Shown: piece after piece, positions 17,720-26,042 of the stretch
Position numbering within the stretch: position 1 is the stretch's first letter
Layout of the letters: each line of letters starts with the position of its first letter
The notes under the pieces: generated by a model
Database searches by the model: none
The model's input: only the letters and a program-made list of their open reading frames with translations
What the model was told of the DNA's origin: nothing
Source: SYFY01 sp041752315
GTDB taxonomy: Bacteria; Pseudomonadota; Gammaproteobacteria; Pseudomonadales; Azotimanducaceae
Length of the DNA: 64,000 nt
NCBI GenBank assembly: GCA_041752315.1
Contig: JBGSHJ010000029.1
Location: 48,812-112,811, forward strand
Direction of reading: 5' to 3'
Translations under genes and position numbers: made by a program

Positions 17720-18781
17720 GTGGCCTGGTTCAATAAGAAGGCGCCCACACTACTTGGGCTCGATATAAGTTCCACTTCCGTCAAGTTATTGGAGCTTTCC
17801 AGATCCGGCGATCGGTATCGCGTCGAAGCATACGGCGTCGAGCCGCTTCCGCCGAACGCCGTGGTGGAAAAGAACATCAATGACGTCGATGGGGTCGCTG
17901 AGGCCATCAAGCGAGTCATTGCACGCTCCAAACCGGGCACCAAGAGTGCTGCCGTCGCTGTCGCTGGTTCCGCTGTCATCACCAAGACCATCGAAATGGA
18001 TGCGTCGCTCAATGACGAGGAAATGGAAACCCAGATTACGGTCGAGGCCGATCAGTACATACCCTATCCGCTCGACGAAGTAGCGATCGACTTCGAAGTA
18101 CAAGGTTTATCGGAACGAAATCCCGACCAGGTTGAAGTGCTGCTCGCCGCCTGTCGCAAGGAAAATGTCGAGATGCGTGAAGCCGTGCTTGGGCTCGGTG
18201 GACTCAAGGCAGCGGTGGTCGATATTGAAGCACACGCGATGAAGCGTGCGTTTGATCTGGTCAAACCCCAGTTGGGCAGCAACCCCGATGCTCTTGTAGT
18301 CGCGATCATCGACATCGGTGCAACCATGACGACCTTGTCAGTGCTGGCTGATGACCGAGCCATCTATACACGCGAACAGCTCTTCGGAGGCAAACAGCTC
18401 ACCGAGGAAATTCAGCGTCGCTACAGCCTGTCCTATGAAGAAGCCGGGCTGGCCAAAAAACAGGGCGGCCTCCCGGACGACTACTTTGACGAAGTGCTGG
18501 AGCCGTTCAAGGAAGCAGTCCTGCAACAGGTCACCCGGTCGTTGCAGTTTTTCTTTTCTTCGAGCCAGTACGACGATGTGGACTATATCGTGCTTGCTGG
18601 CGGTACATCCTCCATCGATGGATTGGCGGAGATGATCGAGAACAAGCTGGGTACGCCGACCCTCATGGCGAACCCGTTTGTGGACATGTCACTCGCAGGA
18701 AACGTTGACGCCGAGGCGCTCGCCAACGATGCACCGGCCATGATGATCGCCTGCGGGTTGGCCATGAGGAGTTTTACCTGA
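17720..18781 (+). CDS. pilM: Type IV pilus assembly protein PilM
   Basis: Cytoplasmic actin-like ATPase-fold protein that binds the PilN N-terminus and links the pilus motor to the alignment complex. From the GTG at 17720 it is 353 residues, beginning MAWFNKKAPTLLGLDISSTSVKLLEL; the phosphate-1 motif LDISSTSVKLLEL and the late LAGGTSSI fit the FtsA/PilM fold. AAGGAA lies eight bases before this GTG. An upstream in-frame GTG (17693) would add nine residues without homology. The first gene of pilMNOPQ; its stop overlaps the pilN ATG by one base. Confidence 0.96.
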   Translation: MAWFNKKAPTLLGLDISSTSVKLLELSRSGDRYRVEAYGVEPLPPNAVVEKNINDVDGVAEAIKRVIARSKPGTKSAAVAVAGSAVITKTIEMDASLNDEEMETQITVEADQYIPYPLDEVAIDFEVQGLSERNPDQVEVLLAACRKENVEMREAVLGLGGLKAAVVDIEAHAMKRAFDLVKPQLGSNPDALVVAIIDIGATMTTLSVLADDRAIYTREQLFGGKQLTEEIQRRYSLSYEEAGLAKKQGGLPDDYFDEVLEPFKEAVLQQVTRSLQFFFSSSQYDDVDYIVLAGGTSSIDGLAEMIENKLGTPTLMANPFVDMSLAGNVDAEALANDAPAMMIACGLAMRSFT

Positions 18782-19395
18782 TGGCAAACATCAACCTGTT
18801 GCCCTGGCGTGAATGGGAACGTGAACGCAAGCGCAAGGAATTCCTGCTCAATCTGGGCGGTATTGCGCTGCTGGGGCTCGTGGTCGTGATGACATGGGGT
18901 CAGTACCTGGACGGATCGGTGTCGTACCAGAAATCCCGTAACGAGTTCTTTCAGGGACGTATTGCACTGCTTGATGAGCGGATCAAGGAGATTGCCAACC
19001 TGAAGGAAGAGCGCGCTGCGCTGCTTGAGCGGATGCGCGTCATCCAGGAACTGCAGGGCAACAGACCGGTCATCGTGCACATTTTTGACGAGATTGTGCA
19101 GACGTTACCGTCCGGAGTGCACTTCTCCAGCACCGAGATGGCCGGTAACGCACTATCCATCGGGGGTATGGCGGAATCCAACAATCGAATTTCGGCGCTG
19201 ATGAGAAATCTCGATGCCAGCGAGTGGTTTGCGGATCCGAATCTGAAAACCATCAAGGAAGACACCACCAGCAACATTTATGGTGATGGCGCTTCCGTGT
19301 TCGATCTCACCTTTTCCCAGGTGAACCCGAATGCTCCCGATGAAGAAGGAACAGATTCCCCGGCACAAGCCGTCAATGAGACAGGACAGAACTGA
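18781..19395 (+). CDS. pilN: Type IV pilus assembly protein PilN
   Basis: Inner-membrane protein of 204 residues. The cytoplasmic N-terminus INLLPWREWERERKRKEF is the PilM-binding peptide, nearly invariant in the family. One membrane helix follows (about 22-42), then a coiled-coil segment and a periplasmic ferredoxin-like domain that pairs with PilO. The C-terminal 25 residues are acidic and unconserved. ATG overlaps the pilM stop; two bases separate it from pilO. Confidence 0.95.
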   Translation: MANINLLPWREWERERKRKEFLLNLGGIALLGLVVVMTWGQYLDGSVSYQKSRNEFFQGRIALLDERIKEIANLKEERAALLERMRVIQELQGNRPVIVHIFDEIVQTLPSGVHFSSTEMAGNALSIGGMAESNNRISALMRNLDASEWFADPNLKTIKEDTTSNIYGDGASVFDLTFSQVNPNAPDEEGTDSPAQAVNETGQN

Positions 19396-19397
19396 TC

Positions 19398-20009
19398 ATG
19401 GCGTTGCAGGACTCGATCAAACAGCTGCAAAGCGTCAATCTGTCGGAACTGGACTTCAACAATGTCGGCGCGTGGCCGACCGCCTTGAAGGGCATCGTCC
19501 TGTTGATCCTGATGGTGCTGATAGTAGGTGGCGGTTATTACTTCTATCTGTCCGAAAAGCGGGCAGAATTGAGGATGACGGCGCAACAGGAAGTTGATCT
19601 GCGTGCCGAGTACGAAAACAAGGCCGCACAAGCTGCCAACCTCGAAGCGTACCTGCTGCAGAAGCAGGAGATGAGCGAGACCTTTGGCGCCCTGTTGCGT
19701 CAATTGCCCAGTGATACCGAAGTGCCTGGGCTGGTTGAAGACATCACGCGAACAGCCATCGACAGTGAGCTCCGAATCGAGAGCATCGCGCTGAAACCGG
19801 AACAACGCTCCGAGTTCTATGTTGAATTGCCAATCGATATCGTGGTCGAAGGCGAATATCACAAGATCGGAGCGTTTGTCAGCGCCATCGCGAATCTTCC
19901 CCGCATCGTTACGCTCCATGATTTCAAGATTGAACCGCAAGGAAGTCCGCAACGGCTGAAAATGTCGATACTCGCGAAAACCTATCGTTATCTGCAGGAG
20001 GGCCCATGA
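19398..20009 (+). CDS. pilO: Type IV pilus assembly protein PilO
   Basis: Inner-membrane partner of PilN, 203 residues: cytoplasmic N-terminus, one membrane helix (about 31-51), a coiled coil rich in Glu, Ala and Gln (about 55-95), and a periplasmic domain. The stretch EQRSEFYVELPIDIVVEGEYHKIGAFVS is typical of PilO. It completes the PilMNOP alignment complex that connects the inner membrane to the PilQ secretin. Its stop overlaps the pilP start. Confidence 0.95.
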   Translation: MALQDSIKQLQSVNLSELDFNNVGAWPTALKGIVLLILMVLIVGGGYYFYLSEKRAELRMTAQQEVDLRAEYENKAAQAANLEAYLLQKQEMSETFGALLRQLPSDTEVPGLVEDITRTAIDSELRIESIALKPEQRSEFYVELPIDIVVEGEYHKIGAFVSAIANLPRIVTLHDFKIEPQGSPQRLKMSILAKTYRYLQEGP

Positions 20010-20539
20010 TGAAACCATGCCGCCCGATCGCTGTACTTGCGCTGACATCACTGCTTGCTGCGTGCAGCGGGGGTGACTTCGCGGATATCGAAGTATGGAT
20101 GGCTGAGGTCGACTCAAGACCCAAGGGCACAATCGAGCCTTTGCCGCCGTTTGAGCAGGTTCAGCCCTTCGCCTATTCGGCAAGCGCCAAGAGACAGCCC
20201 TTTGAGCCGCCTGTGCTGGTTCGTGCGGTCGAGCGAAAGGATGGCGTCAAGGTGAAGCCGAACCTGGACCGGGTCAAACAGTATCTGGAACAGTTTCCGG
20301 TAGCTGAGTTGTCGATGGTAGGCACGCTGTCGCAGCAGTCCCTGTTCGGTCTTATTCGCGATCCGGATGGCGGTGTACACAAAGTGCAGGTCGGTGACTA
20401 CATGGGCACGGACCACGGGCGCATCACTTCCATCGATGAAGTTGAATTGCAACTGATGGAAATCGTCTCGGACGGCACCGGTGGGTGGGTCGAGCGGGCG
20501 CGTACGGTGGCCATGGGAGGAGGAGAGGAAGAAGCATGA
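20006..20539 (+). CDS. pilP: Type IV pilus assembly lipoprotein PilP
   Basis: Periplasmic lipoprotein of 177 residues. The signal peptide ends in the lipobox LLAAC (Cys20), so the mature protein should be lipidated. A flexible Pro-rich segment follows, then the folded beta-sandwich domain (about 95-165, LSMVGTLSQQSLFGLIRDPDGGVHKVQVGDYMG) that contacts the PilQ N0 domain. It starts ATGATG, so either Met could initiate. Its stop overlaps the pilQ ATG. Confidence 0.95.
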   Translation: MMKPCRPIAVLALTSLLAACSGGDFADIEVWMAEVDSRPKGTIEPLPPFEQVQPFAYSASAKRQPFEPPVLVRAVERKDGVKVKPNLDRVKQYLEQFPVAELSMVGTLSQQSLFGLIRDPDGGVHKVQVGDYMGTDHGRITSIDEVELQLMEIVSDGTGGWVERARTVAMGGGEEEA

Positions 20540-22668
20540 ATAATCAAAACAAGAACAAGAAATATACTATGGCCAGCGCGCAGTATCTCTATGGATTGTT
20601 CGCCCTGCTCCTGATGGTTGTCGGACAAGGTGCCGCGGCAGCAGCCAGACTCACCGGGATCGAATTTTCATCTTTGCCTGGTGATCGGACCGAAATTCGC
20701 ATGGCTTTTGATGGTGCCCCGCCAGATCCGCAGGGATATACCATTGACCAACCGGCGCGCATTGTTCTCGACATGCCAGGCGTGGTGAGTGCGCTGGCGG
20801 AGAAACACCACGACCTCGGCGCCGGCAACGCGCGCAAGGTATCGGTGTTGTCAACCAAGGATCGTACCAGGGCGATCGTCAACCTCACCCGGCTGGTTGC
20901 ATATGACACTGAAGTCAGGGGCAATACGCTCTATCTGCTGGTTGGTGGTGATGGCAGTGGTGTGCCGACTCCGAGCAAGGCAACTGACGCGTCACAATAC
21001 ACCAGTGCGGGTCCGATCGTCGGCTCGCAGGTTGATGCATTGGATTTCCGACGTGGGAAGGATGGTGGTGGGCGAGTACTGATCCAGCTGTCGAACCCCA
21101 AGGCTCCGGTAAACGTCGAGAGTGATGGCGGCAAGATCCGTGTCGAGATCCGCAACACGCAACTCCCTGCCAATCTCCGGCGTCGTCTCGATGTCACCGA
21201 TTTTGCAACGCCAGTGACGATCGTTGATGCCGTTCAGCAGGGTGACCATGTGAGCATCACGATTGCCGCGACCGGCAACTACGACTACCTGTCCTATCAG
21301 GCGGACAACCAGTTGTCAGTGGAAGTGTCCCCGCTGAGCGAGGAAGAGGTTGCAAAACGGGAAGATGTTTTCAAATACAGTGGCGAGAAACTCTCGCTGA
21401 ATTTCCAGGATATCGAGGTTCGTTCAGTCCTGCAGTTGATTGCCGATTTTACCGACCTGAACCTGGTGGCGAGCGACACGGTGGCTGGCCGCATTACATT
21501 GCGATTGAAGAACGTGCCCTGGGATCAGGCACTTGAGCTGATACTCAAGACCAAAGGTCTGGACCAGCGTCAGGTTGGCAACGTCCTGCTGGTTGCACCT
21601 GCCGCAGAAATCGCCGCGCGGGAAAAACTTGAACTTGAAAACCGCAAGCAGATATCGGAGCTGGCCCCGCTGCGAACCGAGTTTGTGCAGGTGCGGTATG
21701 CGAGTGCAACCGCACTGTTCGGGTTGTTCCAGGGTGGCGGCGAGGAAGGTGGCCCCACCAGTTCGATGCTGTCCGATCGTGGCAGTGTGATTGTCGACGA
21801 GCGCACCAATTCGATCATCATCACGGATACCGCGGATCGCCTGGAAAATTTCAGGCGTGTCATTTCGCAACTCGACATTCCGGTCCGGCAGGTCCTGATT
21901 GAAGCCCGTATCGTGACAGCGACCGCCAATTTCTCCGAGGAACTTGGGATCAAGTGGGGTGGTGGTTACATCAATCGAAACGGTGACGACGAGGCCCTGC
22001 GCATTGGAGGTTCGGAGACCACGCTGAGTGAACTGCAAAACATCTTTATCGGGGAAGATGCAGAAATTACGTCACCCGGCGACATGGTTGTGGATCTGGG
22101 GGTCACCACTCCAGGAGCCACCAGTTTTGCCATCGGCTACTCTGGCCTTGGAAATTACCTCATCGATCTGGAGTTGTCGGCGTTTGCGAAGGATGGTCAT
22201 GCTGAAGTCGTTTCGCGGCCTAAGGTCATTACAGCTGACAAGTCGACGGCCCTCATCGAGTCCGGTGTGGAAATTCCCTACCAGGAATCCACTTCGAGTG
22301 GCGCCACGAACGTCTCCTTCAAGGATGCGGTGCTGGCCCTTGAAGTGACTCCCCAGATCACCCCGGATGATCGGGTGATCATGAAGCTCAACGTCAAACA
22401 GGACACTGTAGGAGTTGTGTTCAACGGGGTACCGTCCATCAACACCAACGAGGTGGAAACCGAAGTGCTCGTGGCCAATGGAGAAACTGTCGTACTCGGT
22501 GGAATTTTCACCACCGACAAAAACGTCTCCACCACCAAGACTCCGTTTCTCGGAGACCTGCCTTATGTCGGCAGGCTCTTCCGGAACACGCTCGAACGTG
22601 ATGACAAGCAGGAACTCCTGATCTTCATCACACCGCGCATCATTTCGGATTCGCTTACGGAGCAATGA
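20536..22668 (+). CDS. pilQ: Type IV pilus secretin PilQ
   Basis: Outer-membrane secretin through which the pilus exits, 710 residues. A long N-region and hydrophobic segment give a signal peptide ending near GAAAA (about residue 37). Two AMIN domains that bind peptidoglycan follow, then the secretin N0 domain (about 275-345, LNFQDIEVRSVLQLIADFTD), an N1 domain, and the gate and beta-barrel secretin domain to the C-terminus (VEVTPQ-like LEVTPQITPDDRV, VLGGIFTTDKNVSTTKTPFLGDLP). The ATG at 20536 overlaps the pilP stop; an earlier in-frame ATG is rejected. Confidence 0.96.
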   Translation: MNNQNKNKKYTMASAQYLYGLFALLLMVVGQGAAAAARLTGIEFSSLPGDRTEIRMAFDGAPPDPQGYTIDQPARIVLDMPGVVSALAEKHHDLGAGNARKVSVLSTKDRTRAIVNLTRLVAYDTEVRGNTLYLLVGGDGSGVPTPSKATDASQYTSAGPIVGSQVDALDFRRGKDGGGRVLIQLSNPKAPVNVESDGGKIRVEIRNTQLPANLRRRLDVTDFATPVTIVDAVQQGDHVSITIAATGNYDYLSYQADNQLSVEVSPLSEEEVAKREDVFKYSGEKLSLNFQDIEVRSVLQLIADFTDLNLVASDTVAGRITLRLKNVPWDQALELILKTKGLDQRQVGNVLLVAPAAEIAAREKLELENRKQISELAPLRTEFVQVRYASATALFGLFQGGGEEGGPTSSMLSDRGSVIVDERTNSIIITDTADRLENFRRVISQLDIPVRQVLIEARIVTATANFSEELGIKWGGGYINRNGDDEALRIGGSETTLSELQNIFIGEDAEITSPGDMVVDLGVTTPGATSFAIGYSGLGNYLIDLELSAFAKDGHAEVVSRPKVITADKSTALIESGVEIPYQESTSSGATNVSFKDAVLALEVTPQITPDDRVIMKLNVKQDTVGVVFNGVPSINTNEVETEVLVANGETVVLGGIFTTDKNVSTTKTPFLGDLPYVGRLFRNTLERDDKQELLIFITPRIISDSLTEQ

Positions 22669-22701
22669 ACCAGGGCTGAAGTGTCCAAAACGGTTAGACT
22701 G

Positions 22702-22727
22702 GTGGCGCCTCGTGCGCCACTTTTTTT
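22702..22727 (+). terminator. Rho-independent terminator-like hairpin ending at the aroK start codon
   Basis: GTGGCGC (22702-22708), loop CTCGT and GCGCCAC (22714-22720) form a perfect seven-base-pair GC-rich stem, followed by seven T (22721-22727). The ATG of aroK is the very next base. As a terminator it ends pilMNOPQ; the U-tract directly abuts the aroK start, leaving no room for a Shine-Dalgarno sequence. Confidence 0.8.
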
Positions 22728-23258
22728 ATGGACAAGCGCCCAAACATCTTCCTCGTCGGCCTGATGGCGGTGGGTAAAACGACCATCGGTCGTTTGCTGG
22801 CCAATTCGCTGCATATGCACTTTTACGACAGTGATCATGAGATCGAGTTTCGTGCCGGTGCGGCAACCAGCTGGATTTTCGAGAAAGAAGGCGAGGCTGG
22901 ATTTCGCGACCGCGAGGAGCAGGTGATCAACGAACTGTCATGCCGGCAGAACATCGTGCTGGCGACCGGGGGGGGTGCGGTACTTCGCGCGGCCAACCGG
23001 CAGAACCTGGCTGCGAGAGGCGTGGTGATTCATCTCGACAGTCCCATTGACCGTCTGGTGGAAAGAACCAGCAAGGATCGCAAGCGCCCCTTGTTGCAAA
23101 GCGGTGACCCGAGGCAGACGCTGACACGGTTGATGGCAGATCGCGCGCCGCTGTACGCCGAAGTACGAGACTACTGCTTCCTGACCGACCGGCAAAGCCC
23201 CAGGTCGCTGGCCCGTTACATTGAAGACACGCTGCGAGCCGATGGAGTAATCGATTGA
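22728..23258 (+). CDS. aroK: Shikimate kinase I
   Basis: Phosphorylates shikimate with ATP, fifth step of the chorismate pathway; 176 residues. Walker A is GLMAVGKT at 11-18, slightly divergent from the usual GPMGAGKS. The shikimate-binding DSD (34-36), GFRDREEQVI and the glycine-rich ATGGGAVLR are present, and the LID contains RKRPLL. The ATG gives exactly the family N-terminus, yet it has no ribosome binding site because the terminator hairpin ends at it. It overlaps aroB by three bases (TTGA). Confidence 0.95.
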   Translation: MDKRPNIFLVGLMAVGKTTIGRLLANSLHMHFYDSDHEIEFRAGAATSWIFEKEGEAGFRDREEQVINELSCRQNIVLATGGGAVLRAANRQNLAARGVVIHLDSPIDRLVERTSKDRKRPLLQSGDPRQTLTRLMADRAPLYAEVRDYCFLTDRQSPRSLARYIEDTLRADGVID

Positions 23259-24352
23259 AAACCTTGCGTGTCGAACTTGGGCTTCGAAGCTATCCGATCC
23301 ACGTGGGCGCCGGATTGCTTGCGAACCGTGAACTTGTGCGCTCGATCATTCCCTCGCGCCAGGTAGCAATCATTACCAACGATGTTGTCGGGCCGCTCTA
23401 TCAGCAGCTCCTGATGCGATCGCTGGACAGTGATCGCGTCGATGTTCTTGCGCTGCCGGACGGAGAATCCAACAAAACGCTGGACACATGGGCGCAAATT
23501 CACGAGTTTCTCGCGTCCCGACGACACAATCGCTCAACGACGGTTGTCGCTCTGGGCGGTGGGGTGGTGGGTGATATGGCTGGTTTTGCCGCCGCGACCT
23601 GGCAGCGGGGTGTCCGGTTTGTCCAGGTCCCCACAACCCTGCTTGCACAGGTTGACTCCTCTGTGGGTGGCAAGACAGGGGTGAATCTACCGACGGGAAA
23701 AAATCTGGTAGGAGCCTTTTTTCAACCGTCTGCGGTACTGGTGGATACGGATGTCCTGCGCACGTTGCCCGATCGCGAATATAGATCTGGTCTTGCCGAG
23801 GTACTCAAGTATGGTGTCATTGCAGACGCGCTGTTTTTCGCATTTCTGGAGCAGAACCTCGAGGCGCTGCTGGCGCGTGAAACAAGTGTGCTCACCCACT
23901 GTATCGAACGGTCCTGTGCGATAAAGGCCGAGGTAGTCGCAGGGGATGAGCGGGAAGACGGGCGTCGGGCAATTCTGAATTTTGGTCACACCTTTGGTCA
24001 TGCGATTGAAAACCTGGCGGGTTATGGCGAATTGCTGCACGGTGAAGCGGTTGGGCTTGGCATGGTGATGGCCGCCGATTTGTCTGTACGCCTGGGCCAT
24101 CTTGACAGGACCACGGCATTGCGAATAAAAAAACTCGTCACGGCCTTCGGCCTGCCGGTATCGAAGCCCTCCAACCTGATTGATGCCGACGCGATGCGCA
24201 ATGCGTTCGGCATGGACAAGAAGGTGATGGATGGTAGAGTGCGCTTTGTACTGGCGACTGCTCTTGGCAACGCCCTGATCAGCGATGACGTTCCAGGACC
24301 CGCACTCGATGCAACACTGAACACGGACTCACTCTGCAATTCTGATGGCTGA
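23255..24352 (+). CDS. aroB: 3-dehydroquinate synthase
   Basis: Converts DAHP to 3-dehydroquinate using NAD and a divalent metal, second step of the chorismate pathway; 365 residues. It starts with TTG at 23255, overlapping the aroK stop, with GGAG eight bases upstream. Conserved segments include LPDGESNKTLDTW, the NAD loop ALGGGVVGDMAGFAAATWQRG, the PTTLLAQVDSSVGGKTGVNLP block and the metal-binding FGHTFGHAIE. The aroK-aroB-damX order is conserved in gammaproteobacteria; its end overlaps damX by eight bases. Confidence 0.97.
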   Translation: MKTLRVELGLRSYPIHVGAGLLANRELVRSIIPSRQVAIITNDVVGPLYQQLLMRSLDSDRVDVLALPDGESNKTLDTWAQIHEFLASRRHNRSTTVVALGGGVVGDMAGFAAATWQRGVRFVQVPTTLLAQVDSSVGGKTGVNLPTGKNLVGAFFQPSAVLVDTDVLRTLPDREYRSGLAEVLKYGVIADALFFAFLEQNLEALLARETSVLTHCIERSCAIKAEVVAGDEREDGRRAILNFGHTFGHAIENLAGYGELLHGEAVGLGMVMAADLSVRLGHLDRTTALRIKKLVTAFGLPVSKPSNLIDADAMRNAFGMDKKVMDGRVRFVLATALGNALISDDVPGPALDATLNTDSLCNSDG

Positions 24353-25949
24353 CGGTGAACTCGGCTTCCTTGGCTTGACACACAATCCGTTCGTCTCGGA
24401 AAGCGGTGACTTTTTTGAAGGCGGTGATCGGAAAACGCACCTTGAGCAGGTGCGGCATCTTCGCCAATGGACACGACACGTCACTCTGGTAACTGGCCCG
24501 CTCGGTGTTGGCAAGACAACCTTGTATCGCCAAGTGTCGATGACACTGGAACCGAGGGTAAAGGCTGCCAGGCTCAATGGTGTGCTGGTGAACACCGCCC
24601 GGGACGTCTTGAACTCCATTGCCCAAGGGCTCGGAGCGACAGTGAACGCCGATGCCAACGTCCAATCGATTGCGCAAGCGTTGGCGACTTACATCATCGG
24701 CCAGGATCGACAAGGACGCTTTTGCCTCGTGATGGTGGACGATGCTCAGTTGCTTGATCTCCCGTCCCTCGAAGAACTCCTCAAGCTCACCCGGACCAGT
24801 CCGGTTTATGTCTGTCTGTTTGGCGAACCGGGACTGGTGAATTCAGTTGCGAAACCGGCGGCTCGCAATGAGCTGTCATGGCATGAGATCCGGCTTGCTG
24901 GTCTCGCACTTCCCGATATCGAGAAGTACCTGATCTGGAAGCTGTCACTCGCCCAGTATCGAGGCCGCTTGCCTTTTTCACCCACCCAACTCAACCGCCT
25001 CGCCAAGCAGTCCGGTGGATTACCCGCAGCGATCAATCATGTTGGTGCCGAGTTGATCGAGCGACTCGAGTCCGGCAAGACAGGTACTGGCGGCGTACAG
25101 TTTCCTGTTGCCCATGGACTCATCGTGGTACTGCTGGTGGTTGTCTTCAGCCTGGTCTATCTGGTCCTGAACGGGTCGGAGAATGGCGCACCAGATGGTT
25201 CCCGGGTCAGTGTCACGCGTATCCAGTTGCCCGGTGGCTCAAGCGCTGGGGATACGCCAACACAGCCATTGACCGAAAACGGGCAGGCACCAGTTGAGTC
25301 TGGAGAGGATCTGGAAAACGAGTCTCTCAGCAGCACACGTATGCCGCTCCCACTGCCGAACCTGGATCAGGAAACTACGGCGGAAAGCACCGTGCAAAAA
25401 AGTCCCCCCGGGAAAGGCACGATGGATCCATCTTCCGCGGCTTCCAGCGAGCGGGGTGTCTCCGATACCGCGGCTCCGACTCCGTTGCCCCGTCCTGTGG
25501 TGCCCGCGACAGAAGGTGCCAGAGAAGTTCCAGGAGAAGTTGGACGAGGGGAGGTCACGTCCAGTGAGCGCGACATGGCAGGGCAGCAGACCAAGTCACC
25601 TCTGTCGGGCAACAGGGCAGCACAAGTGCAATCACGTGTACCAGCCGACGCGCGTGACGCTGCGTGGCTGAGTCGTCAGGCACCTTCTGACTTCACGATT
25701 CAGCTCGTCTCACTGTCGACTGAAGAAAGGCTCGTTGCGTACCTTCTGCAGCAACGGGATCGCCAGCAGTTTGCGTGGTACCCGATAGTTCGCGGTGGCA
25801 AGCGTCTCTACGTGGTGACCTACGGCCAGTTTGATTCGAAAGCTGCAGCGGATACTGCCGCAGCCTCCTTACCCAGCGAGGTAGGCAAGGTCGAACCCTG
25901 GGTGCGGCCTTTGAAGCTGATACAGGAAGCCATCGCTGCCGGCACTTGA
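24345..25949 (+). CDS. damX: DamX-like AAA-ATPase and SPOR domain protein
   Basis: Predicted inner-membrane division-associated protein, 534 residues. The N-terminal ExeA-like AAA domain (about 8-250) has Walker A GPLGVGKT at 51-58 and Walker B LVMVDDAQLL. One membrane helix follows (about 262-282, GLIVVLLVVVFSLVYLVL). A long Ser/Pro/Glu-rich disordered linker comes next, then a C-terminal SPOR domain (about 450-534, DFTIQLVSLSTEERLVAYL). E. coli DamX has the same membrane-linker-SPOR layout but a smaller cytoplasmic part. The position after aroB supports the name. Confidence 0.87.
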   Translation: MADGELGFLGLTHNPFVSESGDFFEGGDRKTHLEQVRHLRQWTRHVTLVTGPLGVGKTTLYRQVSMTLEPRVKAARLNGVLVNTARDVLNSIAQGLGATVNADANVQSIAQALATYIIGQDRQGRFCLVMVDDAQLLDLPSLEELLKLTRTSPVYVCLFGEPGLVNSVAKPAARNELSWHEIRLAGLALPDIEKYLIWKLSLAQYRGRLPFSPTQLNRLAKQSGGLPAAINHVGAELIERLESGKTGTGGVQFPVAHGLIVVLLVVVFSLVYLVLNGSENGAPDGSRVSVTRIQLPGGSSAGDTPTQPLTENGQAPVESGEDLENESLSSTRMPLPLPNLDQETTAESTVQKSPPGKGTMDPSSAASSERGVSDTAAPTPLPRPVVPATEGAREVPGEVGRGEVTSSERDMAGQQTKSPLSGNRAAQVQSRVPADARDAAWLSRQAPSDFTIQLVSLSTEERLVAYLLQQRDRQQFAWYPIVRGGKRLYVVTYGQFDSKAAADTAAASLPSEVGKVEPWVRPLKLIQEAIAAGT

Positions 25950-26042
25950 ACCTGTCGGCCCGTCACGCGGGTGTTCGCGGGGTAACTGTCCTGCCATTGC
26001 CGTGGCTGCCAATCGACAGGAAAAAGACCTGCGGACTCCGAT

